From Syntrophomonas sp. (GTDB lineage Bacteria; Bacillota; Syntrophomonadia; Syntrophomonadales; Syntrophomonadaceae), in NCBI GenBank assembly GCA_003444615.1, contig DLUN01000036.1:1-5066 (forward strand): DNA of 5,066 bases, written 5' to 3'. Shown piece by piece: positions 1 to 5,066 of this stretch (position 1 is the stretch's first letter; every line of letters starts with the position of its first letter). The translations under genes were made by a program, and so were the position numbers. The notes under the pieces were generated by a model. The model did not search any database. It worked only from the letters and a program-made list of their open reading frames with translations, and had not been told where the DNA came from.

Positions 1-1
1 C

Positions 2-877
2 AGGGCCTTAAAGTCTCCTATTGAGGAACTTAACGATCAAATATGTCCCTTGCCGGATAAAGTAAAAGGCATGGGGCTACCTGAACTGCTGCCCGACCAG
101 CATTTTGTATTGAATCTGGAACAGTTTAGGCCGGAAAGAGAAGGGCTAACCCTGCCCGTTCCCAGCCCTTCCATTACTATCACTATTACTAGCCCGGACG
201 GCACTTATGAGCATAGTAGCGTGGCACACAGTATTGAAAACCACCAGGGCCATTATTATCTGCCTATGGACTGGCTGGAATACCTTTTTAATGCTCGGGT
301 TAGTTATAATGAAGCGGCCAATATACTATCCATTCAAACCCCCGACCCAGAGCAGATCAAATCCGAAATTGCCCGGATAGAAAACGTACTTATTCCTGAC
401 AGTTCCGATGAAGCCATAAAATTGTGGGGCCGGGGCATGCAAACCCGCAATGGAGCTCTGCAATACGCTGCCTTGTCGCCTCAGCTGCGCCAAGCGGCGG
501 ATCAAAGCCCTTATGTCCGTCAATCTTATTGGGTTACCGGATGTTCGAGTCCCCAGGTAGGGCTGATAACTATAGAAAGCCGCAATGAACTCAGCGATAC
601 TAAAGTCGAGTATACCATTTCTTTCCCGGAGATCTTTTCTGGCCAGACCCATGCCATAGCAACCGAAAAAATGGTGGTGGAGAAGCTGTCCTCTAATGGC
701 CGGGAAGGATGGTTTATTAGCCAACTAGTGCAATCCAGTGGCTATGGGATCATTGACGGAGACAATTCCCTAATGGATTCCCAAAATGCTGATATTGACG
801 GAGATGGCCAAGATGAAACGGTGCAAATCACTGGCAATAACGAACAATCAGTGGAAACTAATCGTAAAAAAAGATAG
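2..877 (+). CDS. Copper amine oxidase N-terminal-like domain protein, 5' piece of a frameshifted gene (start outside window)
   Basis: The frame is open from the first bases of the window. The TTG at 50 has no ribosome binding site, so I treat this as the continuation of a gene starting upstream, and any signal peptide is not visible. Bases about 170-345 encode a segment like the end of a copper-amine-oxidase N-terminal domain (Cu_amine_oxidN1): a beta-rich stretch, then GHYYLPMDWLEYLF and ARVSYNEAANILSI. Despite the name, this domain is a common wall/surface module in Firmicutes and shows no amine oxidase catalytic part. Bases about 385-735 (EAIKLWGRGMQTRNGALQYA, then WVTG.SSP and a beta-rich end) resemble an NTF2-like accessory domain; that fold is an inference. 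At 791-817 comes DIDGDGQDE, a calcium-loop or VCBS/FG-GAP-like motif. After about base 840 the frame turns into non-family sequence and stops at 877, while the expected continuation lies in the +1 frame. The precise function is unknown; binding or sensing at the cell surface is a guess. Confidence 0.75.
   Translation, partial: RALKSPIEELNDQICPLPDKVKGMGLPELLPDQHFVLNLEQFRPEREGLTLPVPSPSITITITSPDGTYEHSSVAHSIENHQGHYYLPMDWLEYLFNARVSYNEAANILSIQTPDPEQIKSEIARIENVLIPDSSDEAIKLWGRGMQTRNGALQYAALSPQLRQAADQSPYVRQSYWVTGCSSPQVGLITIESRNELSDTKVEYTISFPEIFSGQTHAIATEKMVVEKLSSNGREGWFISQLVQSSGYGIIDGDNSLMDSQNADIDGDGQDETVQITGNNEQSVETNRKKR
833..855 (+). other. Frameshift site joining the two pieces
   Basis: Up to about 838 the 5' frame gives the sensible sequence ending in VQITGN. 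From about 843 the +1 frame gives NNQWKLIV. The net change is equal to one extra base. Bases 839-845 read AACGAAC, a period-4 partial repeat. Removing GAAC (842-845) would give an unbroken ITGNNNQWKLIV, so a 4-base duplication is one simple explanation, and a single inserted base is another. There is no slippery run or stop codon context of the kind used in programmed +1 shifting. The position is bounded by where each frame stops making sense and is accurate to a few codons. Confidence 0.65.
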
Positions 878-1397
878 CTCAGAGGCCGCTGTTGAAAAAT
901 TCAAAGAAGATGCCAAAGGTTTTGGAGCATCAACAATTTACGCGGGTCCTATAATCGGCCATGATTCCATGGATTTTCTGCTGGCAACCGATTATAGGAG
1001 CATGCCCTTTGGTGGATGCGGCTATGAGCTATATAGCCTGAAGGATGGAGCGTTTAACCGGATTGATCTTTCCAAGATAACTAAGGACACACCTTTCACC
1101 ATAAATGTGGATGTAAATAAGCAAACAGCCCAGATTACAGCCAACCGTGCAGTTACGGTGGTACCTCTTTCGGACTGGGATCTGCAGGGATATAGACAAT
1201 ACGGGGATGAATTTTGCCAGAATTTCTTCATCGAGATGAATCTACAAAAGGTGTCGGAAGGACAGCTTCCGGAGTTGGTTACCACCGAGGTAATAGCGGC
1301 AACCCTCCCACATCATTTGAGCTATCTGCATACTACCTACAGATATGTCGATGGAGCCTGGAGAACCCAAAAAACCGCTTTCTCAGACCTGCCTTAG
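838..1397 (+). CDS. C-terminal piece of the same frameshifted surface-type protein
   Basis: This is the downstream part of the gene, read in the +1 frame relative to the 5' piece. It begins to make sense around NNQWKLIVKKDSS (from about 843), a natural continuation of the DIDGDGQDE motif in VCBS-like proteins, and ends with TAG at 1395-1397. About 185 residues are readable. They include FKEDAKGFGASTIYAGPI, a Gly/Cys segment (FGGCGYELYSLKDG) and, near the end, SYLHTTYRYVDGAWR, a beta-hairpin type ending often seen in this protein group. No catalytic motif is recognised. The frame is open upstream to an ATG at 786, but that start has no ribosome binding site and its first residues overlap the true coding frame of the 5' piece. 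An ATG at 813 has a GGAG 9 bases upstream (800-803), so a separate product is possible but likely accidental. I read it as half of one gene, broken either by mutation or by a sequence error. Confidence 0.7.
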
Positions 1398-1481
1398 GCG
1401 ATGGCAGACTGCATGATATTAGTGAGGGCGAGACAATCGGAGGGTTAAATAGGTCAGGTTTTACATCCAGGGTATTTGCCT

Positions 1482-1519
1482 AAGGCTGGCTTTCCTGTTG
1501 AAGCCGGCCTTTTAATTTT
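1482..1519 (+). terminator. Rho-independent terminator after the frameshifted gene
   Basis: An 11-base-pair stem pairs AAGGCTGGCTT (1482-1492) with AAGCCGGCCTT (1501-1511), with one T-G wobble in the middle and an 8-base loop (1493-1500). It is followed by a T-rich tail, TTTTAATTTT (1510-1519). It lies 85 bases after the stop at 1397 and closes the upstream transcription unit before tepA. The stretch 1398-1481 holds nothing else I can recognise. Confidence 0.92.
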
Positions 1520-1546
1520 GTATTAATTATCAATACTACGGATAAC
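1518..1546 (+). promoter_or_regulatory. Candidate sigma-A promoter for tepA-ylzJ
   Basis: TTGTAT at 1518-1523 and GATAAC at 1541-1546 are separated by exactly 17 bases. The -35 matches the consensus at 3 of 6 positions and the -10 at 4 of 6, so it is weak by sequence alone. Its position immediately after a strong terminator, where a new promoter is required, is what supports it. The predicted transcript start is about 1553, only about 6 bases before the ATG at 1559, which favours the later tepA start at 1583. Confidence 0.4.
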
Positions 1547-1567
1547 CTAATCTTAATCATGAAGAGG

Positions 1568-1574
1568 AAGGGAG
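1568..1574 (+). promoter_or_regulatory. Ribosome binding site that decides the tepA start
   Basis: AAGGGAG, inside the purine-rich run 1561-1576, sits 8 bases before the TTG at 1583. The in-frame ATG at 1559 has only AATCTTAATC-type sequence before it and no Shine-Dalgarno match. The in-frame GTG at 1577 is too close to this site, although GAGG at 1564-1567 would suit it. Confidence 0.6.
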
Positions 1575-1582
1575 AAGTGGCT

Positions 1583-2275
1583 TTGACATCAAATCAACAG
1601 CAGGAAGCTAATCAAGAACAGAAACTTGACAATATCAAAGAACTGGGACAGCTGGAAATACCGGCATATAAGAGTGATGTTCATTGTCTGACTATTACGG
1701 GGCAGATTGAAGGACATATGGTGCTTCCTCCACAAAATAAAACCACCAAATATGAGCATGTTATTCCCCAGTTAATTGCCGTGGAAGAAAACCCCAATAT
1801 CAAAGGACTGCTGATCCTGTTAAATACCGTAGGCGGTGATGTGGAAGCGGGATTGGCCATAGCTGAAGCAATTGCCAGCATGACCAAGCCTACCGTATCT
1901 ATTGTACTAGGTGGAGGCCACTCCATTGGAGTTGCTATTGCGGTAGCAGCGGACTACTCGCTGATTGCCCCATCTGCTACTATGACGATACACCCAATAA
2001 GATTAACTGGACTGGTAATCGGTGTTCCCCAGACTTATGAATACCTGGATAAAATGCAGGACAGAGTAGTGAGATTTGTGGTGGAACATTCCCAAATCAG
2101 CGAAGCAAAGTTCAGGGAATTGATGTTCAGAACTGGAGAATTGGCTAGGGATATCGGTACGGTGGTAGTAGGAACAGACGCGGTAGACTATGGCTTGATA
2201 GACCAAGTGGGCGGGATAAATGAAGCTCTCAGTAAACTGGAAGAATTAAAGACGGCTGGGGGGATGCTGCAGTGA
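1583..2275 (+). CDS. tepA: TepA-type ClpP-family serine protease homologue
   Basis: The product is a ClpP/crotonase-fold protein of the TepA (YmfB) group, first described in Bacillus as a protein aiding export and signal-peptide handling. It is presumably cytoplasmic, as no signal peptide or membrane segment is seen. Numbered from the TTG start (230 residues), [17 protein letters not shown] at about 81-97 is the oxyanion/strand region typical of the fold. GGGHSIG at 110-116 carries the nucleophile Ser114, and TMTIHPIR places the catalytic His at 137. The acid is probably the Asp of ELARDIGT at about 190. The following GLVIGVPQT and [10 protein letters not shown] are characteristic of TepA rather than housekeeping ClpP. 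Length is close to the Bacillus protein (about 245). I chose TTG 1583 for its ribosome binding site; ATG 1559 would add eight residues (MKRKGEVA). The stop overlaps ylzJ by 4 bases, so the two are translationally coupled. Substrate is unknown; the family call is secure. Confidence 0.92.
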   Translation: MTSNQQQEANQEQKLDNIKELGQLEIPAYKSDVHCLTITGQIEGHMVLPPQNKTTKYEHVIPQLIAVEENPNIKGLLILLNTVGGDVEAGLAIAEAIASMTKPTVSIVLGGGHSIGVAIAVAADYSLIAPSATMTIHPIRLTGLVIGVPQTYEYLDKMQDRVVRFVVEHSQISEAKFRELMFRTGELARDIGTVVVGTDAVDYGLIDQVGGINEALSKLEELKTAGGMLQ

Positions 2276-2490
2276 TTTTATACTTGCCCGAGCCCTTTGA
2301 ATTATCTCCAGTTGATAAAAAAGCCGAGCAATCATTTGTCTTGAAACTGCCTTCAGGAGGTGAACTGGTGGTTGAAAGCTGCGGTCAAAATCAGGTGCGG
2401 GTTGTAGACATCAGAAGTACTGAGCCTATGGATTTTATTGACCAAAAGATTCAACCGGGAAGTATTATTGAACTGAGGCCCAACTTTTAG
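2272..2490 (+). CDS. ylzJ: YlzJ-like small protein
   Basis: The 72-residue product belongs to the YlzJ-like family of unknown function, which sits next to tepA and spoIIIE in many spore formers. The sequence shows the family's opening MILYLPEP and its best-conserved C-terminal block, [19 protein letters not shown] followed by QPGSII. It is a compact, probably beta-rich cytoplasmic protein with no signal peptide or membrane segment. The start is GTG at 2272, overlapping the tepA TGA (2273-2275). A G-run (2258-2263) 8 bases upstream, inside the tepA end, can serve as ribosome binding site. Cotranscription with tepA is almost certain. No catalytic residues are evident, and I do not assign a biochemical role. 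Confidence 0.88.
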   Translation: MILYLPEPFELSPVDKKAEQSFVLKLPSGGELVVESCGQNQVRVVDIRSTEPMDFIDQKIQPGSIIELRPNF

Positions 2491-2529
2491 TACTAGATTT
2501 TCTTCCCTGGCATGTTTTCACCTGGGCTG

Positions 2530-2538
2530 TGCTATAAT
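2530..2538 (+). promoter_or_regulatory. Extended -10 promoter for uppP
   Basis: TGCTATAAT is a perfect TATAAT (2533-2538) preceded by the TG of an extended -10. No good -35 lies 16-18 bases upstream, which fits extended -10 promoters that do not need one. The predicted start is near 2545, giving a leader of about 25 bases before the TTG at 2570. No terminator is seen between ylzJ (stop 2490) and this site, so read-through from tepA-ylzJ may add to uppP expression. Confidence 0.7.
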
Positions 2539-2555
2539 TTTAACAAGGTGTTGTC

Positions 2556-2562
2556 AGGGAGG
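2556..2562 (+). promoter_or_regulatory. Strong ribosome binding site fixing the uppP TTG start
   Basis: AGGGAGG lies 7 bases before TTG 2570. It supports the TTG start, since the next residues ([14 protein letters not shown]) match the usual N-terminus of the family. Confidence 0.8.
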
Positions 2563-2569
2563 GTAGTAT

Positions 2570-3355
2570 TTGACCACGCTGGAGGCTGTCATTTTAGGAA
2601 TTGTCCAAGGTCTGACCGAATTTTTGCCGGTTAGTAGCTCGGGCCACTTAGTTATTTTCCAACACTTATTCGCCATCACCGAATCCCCTTTAACCTTCGA
2701 TGTTTTAGTGCATCTGGGAACGCTGGTGGCGGTTTTTATTGCCTTTTGGTCTGACATATATGCAATTCTACGCAAACCTTTCACCAAGCTGACTTACCTT
2801 ATCCTAGTTGGTATAATCCCAGCTGGCATGGCTGGGTATTTACTGGCGCCTCTTTTTGAAAAAGCTTTTGAATCTCTCATAGTAGTAGGACTGGGGTTGA
2901 TCTTTACCGGTTTTATTCTTAAATGGTCGGAAGCGATTTCCCACAGACTGCTTTATTATAAAGATAGTAATGATACCAGGTATCGGGATGCATTCTTTAT
3001 CGGACTATGGCAGGCTCTGGCAATATTACCAGGTGTATCAAGGTCTGGTTCAACCATAGCTGCTGGACTCATAGTCGGTTTGGAGCGCCAATTCGCGGCT
3101 CGTTTTTCTTTCCTGTTGTCGATACCAGTAATTATGGGAGCGGCCATATTTGAATTAAAGGACTTAAGTTCCAGCCATATCTTTGCTAATTGGCTCTCCT
3201 ATATTATGGGTTTCTTGGCAGCCGCTATTTCTGGGTATTTTGCCATTAAAGTTGTCCTAAGGTTAGTGAATCAAGGGAATCTTTCCATCTTTTCGTATTA
3301 TTGCTGGGCAGTGGCTGCATTTGCCCTTACTTGGGTTGTTTTCTTTGGTGCATAA
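2570..3355 (+). CDS. uppP: Undecaprenyl-diphosphatase (UppP/BacA)
   Basis: This integral membrane enzyme hydrolyses undecaprenyl diphosphate to undecaprenyl phosphate, recycling the lipid carrier for peptidoglycan and other wall polymers. Extra copies give bacitracin tolerance in other bacteria. The 261-residue length is typical for the family (about 260-280). The first signature, [15 protein letters not shown], is at 13-27, with Gln13 and Glu17 forming the (E/Q)xxxE pair and His26 nearby. The second, PGVSRSGST, is at 154-162, with the essential-type Arg158. Hydrophobic segments are seen at about 41-60, 75-93, 102-118, 142-153, 178-196, 210-231 and 242-260, besides the two re-entrant signature loops. 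It starts at TTG with a strong ribosome binding site, 79 bases after ylzJ, with its own promoter. All key motifs are intact. The placement between ylzJ and ftsK differs from Bacillus, where the two are adjacent. Confidence 0.97.
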   Translation: MTTLEAVILGIVQGLTEFLPVSSSGHLVIFQHLFAITESPLTFDVLVHLGTLVAVFIAFWSDIYAILRKPFTKLTYLILVGIIPAGMAGYLLAPLFEKAFESLIVVGLGLIFTGFILKWSEAISHRLLYYKDSNDTRYRDAFFIGLWQALAILPGVSRSGSTIAAGLIVGLERQFAARFSFLLSIPVIMGAAIFELKDLSSSHIFANWLSYIMGFLAAAISGYFAIKVVLRLVNQGNLSIFSYYCWAVAAFALTWVVFFGA

Positions 3356-3371
3356 TTATACTACTGAGCAG

Positions 3372-3396
3372 GATTTCTTCTTTACCAGGAGAAATC
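3372..3396 (+). repeat. Hairpin after uppP without a T-tract
   Basis: GATTTCTTC (3372-3380) pairs with GGAGAAATC (3388-3396) over 9 bases with one T-G wobble, around the 7-base loop TTTACCA. It starts 16 bases after the uppP stop. No run of T follows on either strand, so it is not a standard intrinsic terminator. It may protect the 3' end of the mRNA, or be an attenuator or a factor-dependent end. Confidence 0.45.
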
Positions 3397-3424
3397 TAAA
3401 TGTACCTAGAGTAATCTAATTGTA
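3393..3424 (+). repeat. 12-base direct repeat, 20-base period, upstream of ftsK
   Basis: AATCTAAATGTA (3393-3404) and AATCTAATTGTA (3413-3424) match at 11 of 12 positions. They are offset by 20 bases, about two helical turns, so a protein bound to both would lie on one DNA face. The first copy overlaps the right arm of the hairpin. An operator role is an inference only. Confidence 0.4.
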
Positions 3425-3436
3425 AGTTACCAATCA

Positions 3437-3472
3437 TTTCATTTTATATTTGCCTTTCTAAAATAAATGAAA
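3437..3472 (+). repeat. 8-base inverted repeat around the candidate ftsK -10 boxes
   Basis: TTTCATTT (3437-3444) and AAATGAAA (3465-3472) are exact reverse complements separated by 20 bases, enclosing both -10 candidates. The region is AT-rich, so chance is a real possibility. Confidence 0.3.
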
Positions 3473-3495
3473 AGATATCACGCGGGAGACAGTAT

Positions 3496-5066
3496 ATGCC
3501 GACCACAAAGAAAAAGAAAGTAAATAAAAAACCTACCCGTATAAAAAAGAAAGATAAATCCCAGCACAACCCGTTACGAAATGAAGTTCTGTCCTTGATT
3601 GCTTTTGTTATGGCTTTGTTCGTTTACATAAGTCTTAGTCGAGCTCAGGGAATGCCTGAGGATATACAGGTGATTGGTTGGATAGGGTCAAGGTTAGCTG
3701 CCGGATTGGAGAAGGTGTTTGGTGAAGGTGCCGTTCTGTCGGCATTTCTTCTGCTAGCCTGGTCTATTCACCTGGGAGTTTATAAACAAACCTGGTCCAG
3801 CAGAATGTGGGGTTTCTCACTATTATTTGTCTGTTTTCTGATTTATTACGGGTTATATGATATACCATCAGGTCTTACTCCCTGGTCAGCAGGTCAGAGG
3901 GGTTTGGGAGGAGGCCTTTTAGGAGGGGGAATAGCCCACCTGTTCGTCCAGTTGGTTGGACAAGTAGGAGGGGCAATTTTCTTAATTTTGGGTATATGTA
4001 TTTCTTTGCTGATGATTATTAATCGTCCCCTAGGCGAAATAGGCGCTATTTTAGTGGTTTGGTTATCTAAAGCCCGGGATTGGTGCAGCCGAGTTCTATT
4101 TTATGAGGTCGAAGAAGAGCCAAATAAACCTTTGCCCGCGGCTCGCAAAACCGAACCTATAATAATTGATCATGGTACAGAAACATCAGTCACGGAAAAA
4201 CCGGGTCAAAACTGGGTGGAGATGAAGGTAACTCCTGAAGTGGATGAAAATCAAGATAACATTCCTACTGATCCTCCCCCCAGTAAGCCAATACTGTCCA
4301 AGGGAGCTAAATTGGAGGACAACCCTTTATATGAAAAACCTTCTCTAGAGCTTCTTAGTGAGATTAATTCAGAGAGAAGTATCGATAAGAAAAACATTAA
4401 AGAAAGCATATCTGTTTTGGAAGAGACTTTTGCTAACTTTGGCATAGGAGTCAAGGTGAATCAGGTAAGCTGTGGACCGGCTGTGACCAGGTATGAGTTG
4501 ACACCTGCGCCAGGAGTCAAAGTAAGTAGAATTATCAGCCTTACCGATGACTTGCAATTGAATCTGGCGGCTCCAGGTATTCGCATAGAAGCCCCCATTC
4601 CTGGCAAATCAGCGGTAGGCATAGAAGTGCCTAACAGCAAAATATTAAGTGTAGGGCTTAGAAGCCTCTTATCATCATCGGCATTTCGCAGACTTAATTC
4701 GCCGCTGGCCTTTGCCTTGGGAGAAGATATCTCGGGAGCACCAGTAGTAGCTAAACTGATGGATATGCCTCATCTCCTAATTGCTGGTTCCACCGGGTCA
4801 GGTAAAAGTGTTTGTCTCAACTGTATTATTATGAGTCTGTTGTACAATTCGGTACCTGACCAATTAAAGTTGGTTTTTATCGATCCTAAGATGGTAGAAT
4901 TAACAGTTTATAATGGAATACCGCATTTAATGTGTCCAGTAGTAACCGATCCTAAAAGAGCGGCCGTGGTTTTACGCTGGATGGTTAACGAAATGGAGAA
5001 GCGTTACCGTTTATTTGCCGAAAAAGGTGTGCGTGATATTAACCGCTATAATCAAGTAGCCCAAGA
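3496..5066 (+). CDS. ftsK: FtsK/SpoIIIE family DNA translocase (3' end outside window)
   Basis: FtsK/SpoIIIE is a septum-anchored, ATP-driven DNA pump that moves chromosome through the closing division septum and, as SpoIIIE, into the forespore. 523 codons are visible of an expected 750-800. A Lys-rich cytoplasmic tail (1-28) comes first, then membrane helices at about 29-49, 79-95, 104-121 and 155-176. A shorter hydrophobic stretch lies near 58-75, and Gly-rich GLGGGLLGGGIAHL is at about 136-149. A charged, Pro-containing linker runs from about 200 to 285, much shorter than in E. coli FtsK. The alpha domain follows (about 286-400, with FGIGVKVNQVSCGPAVTRYE and IEAPIPGKSAVGIEVPN). The RecA-like beta domain has Walker A GSTGSGKS at 431-438 and Walker B LKLVFIDPK at 457-465, followed by VELTVYNGIPHL, a family hallmark. 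The rest of the motor and the DNA-reading gamma domain lie beyond the window. ATG 3496 has GGGAG 7 bases upstream. Context with tepA and ylzJ favours a SpoIIIE-type orthologue. Confidence 0.96.
   Translation, partial: MPTTKKKKVNKKPTRIKKKDKSQHNPLRNEVLSLIAFVMALFVYISLSRAQGMPEDIQVIGWIGSRLAAGLEKVFGEGAVLSAFLLLAWSIHLGVYKQTWSSRMWGFSLLFVCFLIYYGLYDIPSGLTPWSAGQRGLGGGLLGGGIAHLFVQLVGQVGGAIFLILGICISLLMIINRPLGEIGAILVVWLSKARDWCSRVLFYEVEEEPNKPLPAARKTEPIIIDHGTETSVTEKPGQNWVEMKVTPEVDENQDNIPTDPPPSKPILSKGAKLEDNPLYEKPSLELLSEINSERSIDKKNIKESISVLEETFANFGIGVKVNQVSCGPAVTRYELTPAPGVKVSRIISLTDDLQLNLAAPGIRIEAPIPGKSAVGIEVPNSKILSVGLRSLLSSSAFRRLNSPLAFALGEDISGAPVVAKLMDMPHLLIAGSTGSGKSVCLNCIIMSLLYNSVPDQLKLVFIDPKMVELTVYNGIPHLMCPVVTDPKRAAVVLRWMVNEMEKRYRLFAEKGVRDINRYNQVAQ

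Larger units (their letters stand above)
3356..3495 (+). other. AT-rich intergenic region upstream of ftsK, probably with its promoter
   Basis: This 140-base spacer is AT-rich and holds no coding frame. Possible -10 boxes are TATATT at 3445-3450 (with TTGTAA at 3420-3425 as a -35 at a long 19-base spacing) and TAAAAT at 3459-3464 (with a poor -35). Neither is convincing alone. The ftsK ribosome binding site GGGAG is at 3484-3488, 7 bases before the ATG. Repeats and a hairpin in the spacer are listed separately. Confidence 0.4.

Noticed and set aside
326..724. 132-codon open frame on the - strand
   Set aside because: It lies opposite the CuAO-N/NTF2-like coding region, which has clear domain similarity. 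The antisense product has no recognisable motif.
833..877. Programmed +1 frameshifting in the first gene
   Set aside because: No slow or stop codon with a slippery pair is present at the join, and the stop at 877 is more than 20 bases beyond where the frames exchange. A mutation or sequence error is simpler.
1022..1285. 87-codon open frame on the - strand
   Set aside because: It is a shadow of the C-terminal piece of the frameshifted gene, with no motif or start signal.
1214..1483. 89-codon open frame on the + strand overlapping the C-terminal piece
   Set aside because: It is out of frame with the family-like sequence ending at 1397, has no ribosome binding site, and runs into the terminator stem.
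1681..2206. Two open frames on the - strand opposite tepA
   Set aside because: tepA carries intact family motifs over the whole stretch. The antisense products are low-complexity shadows.
2500..2532. Possible terminator between ylzJ and uppP (CCCTGG...CCTGGG)
   Set aside because: The arms are not complementary beyond three bases and no T-tract follows.
2554..3147. Two open frames on the - strand opposite uppP
   Set aside because: They lie opposite fully intact UppP signatures and have no features of their own.
4251..4557. Two open frames on the - strand opposite the ftsK linker and alpha domain
   Set aside because: They are shadows of the FtsK frame, with no ribosome binding site or domain.

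Overview
The window looks like a chromosomal segment of a low-to-medium GC Gram-positive bacterium of the Clostridia type, possibly a Syntrophomonas-like lineage. The main reason is the tepA - ylzJ - ... - ftsK/spoIIIE order, which is a conserved neighbourhood in endospore-forming Firmicutes. AGGAGG-like ribosome binding sites and frequent TTG/GTG starts agree with this. The exact genus is a guess. All supported genes are on the + strand.

Bases 1-1397 hold the 3' part of a gene for a surface or secreted-type protein. It has a copper-amine-oxidase-N-terminal-like domain, an NTF2-like-looking middle and a C-terminal region opening with an Asp/Gly-rich calcium-loop-like motif. The gene starts outside the window and its reading frame breaks near base 840. 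The 5' part stops at 877, and the rest continues in another frame to 1397, so it is either a broken gene or carries a sequence error. A strong intrinsic terminator at 1482-1519 isolates it from what follows.

Bases 1518-2490 hold a two-gene operon. The first gene is tepA, a ClpP-fold serine protease homologue. The second is ylzJ, a small protein whose GTG start overlaps the tepA stop by 4 bases. A weak promoter candidate lies just after the terminator.

Bases 2530-3355 hold uppP, undecaprenyl-diphosphatase, behind its own extended -10 promoter and a strong ribosome binding site, with a TTG start. In Bacillus, ylzJ is followed directly by spoIIIE, so uppP appears as an extra gene in this arrangement.

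Bases 3356-3495 are a 140-base AT-rich spacer with a hairpin lacking a T-tract, a 12-base direct repeat spaced 20 bases apart and an 8-base inverted repeat. It probably contains the ftsK promoter. From 3496 to the window end runs the 5' two thirds of an FtsK/SpoIIIE DNA translocase: membrane anchor, linker, alpha domain, Walker A and Walker B. The window ends inside its motor domain.

Functionally, the right half pairs lipid-carrier recycling for wall synthesis (UppP) with chromosome pumping at the division or sporulation septum (FtsK). TepA and YlzJ are their usual but poorly understood neighbours. I see no mobile element, CRISPR array, RNA gene or clearly new system. The frameshifted gene and the ftsK upstream region are what most deserve a second look.
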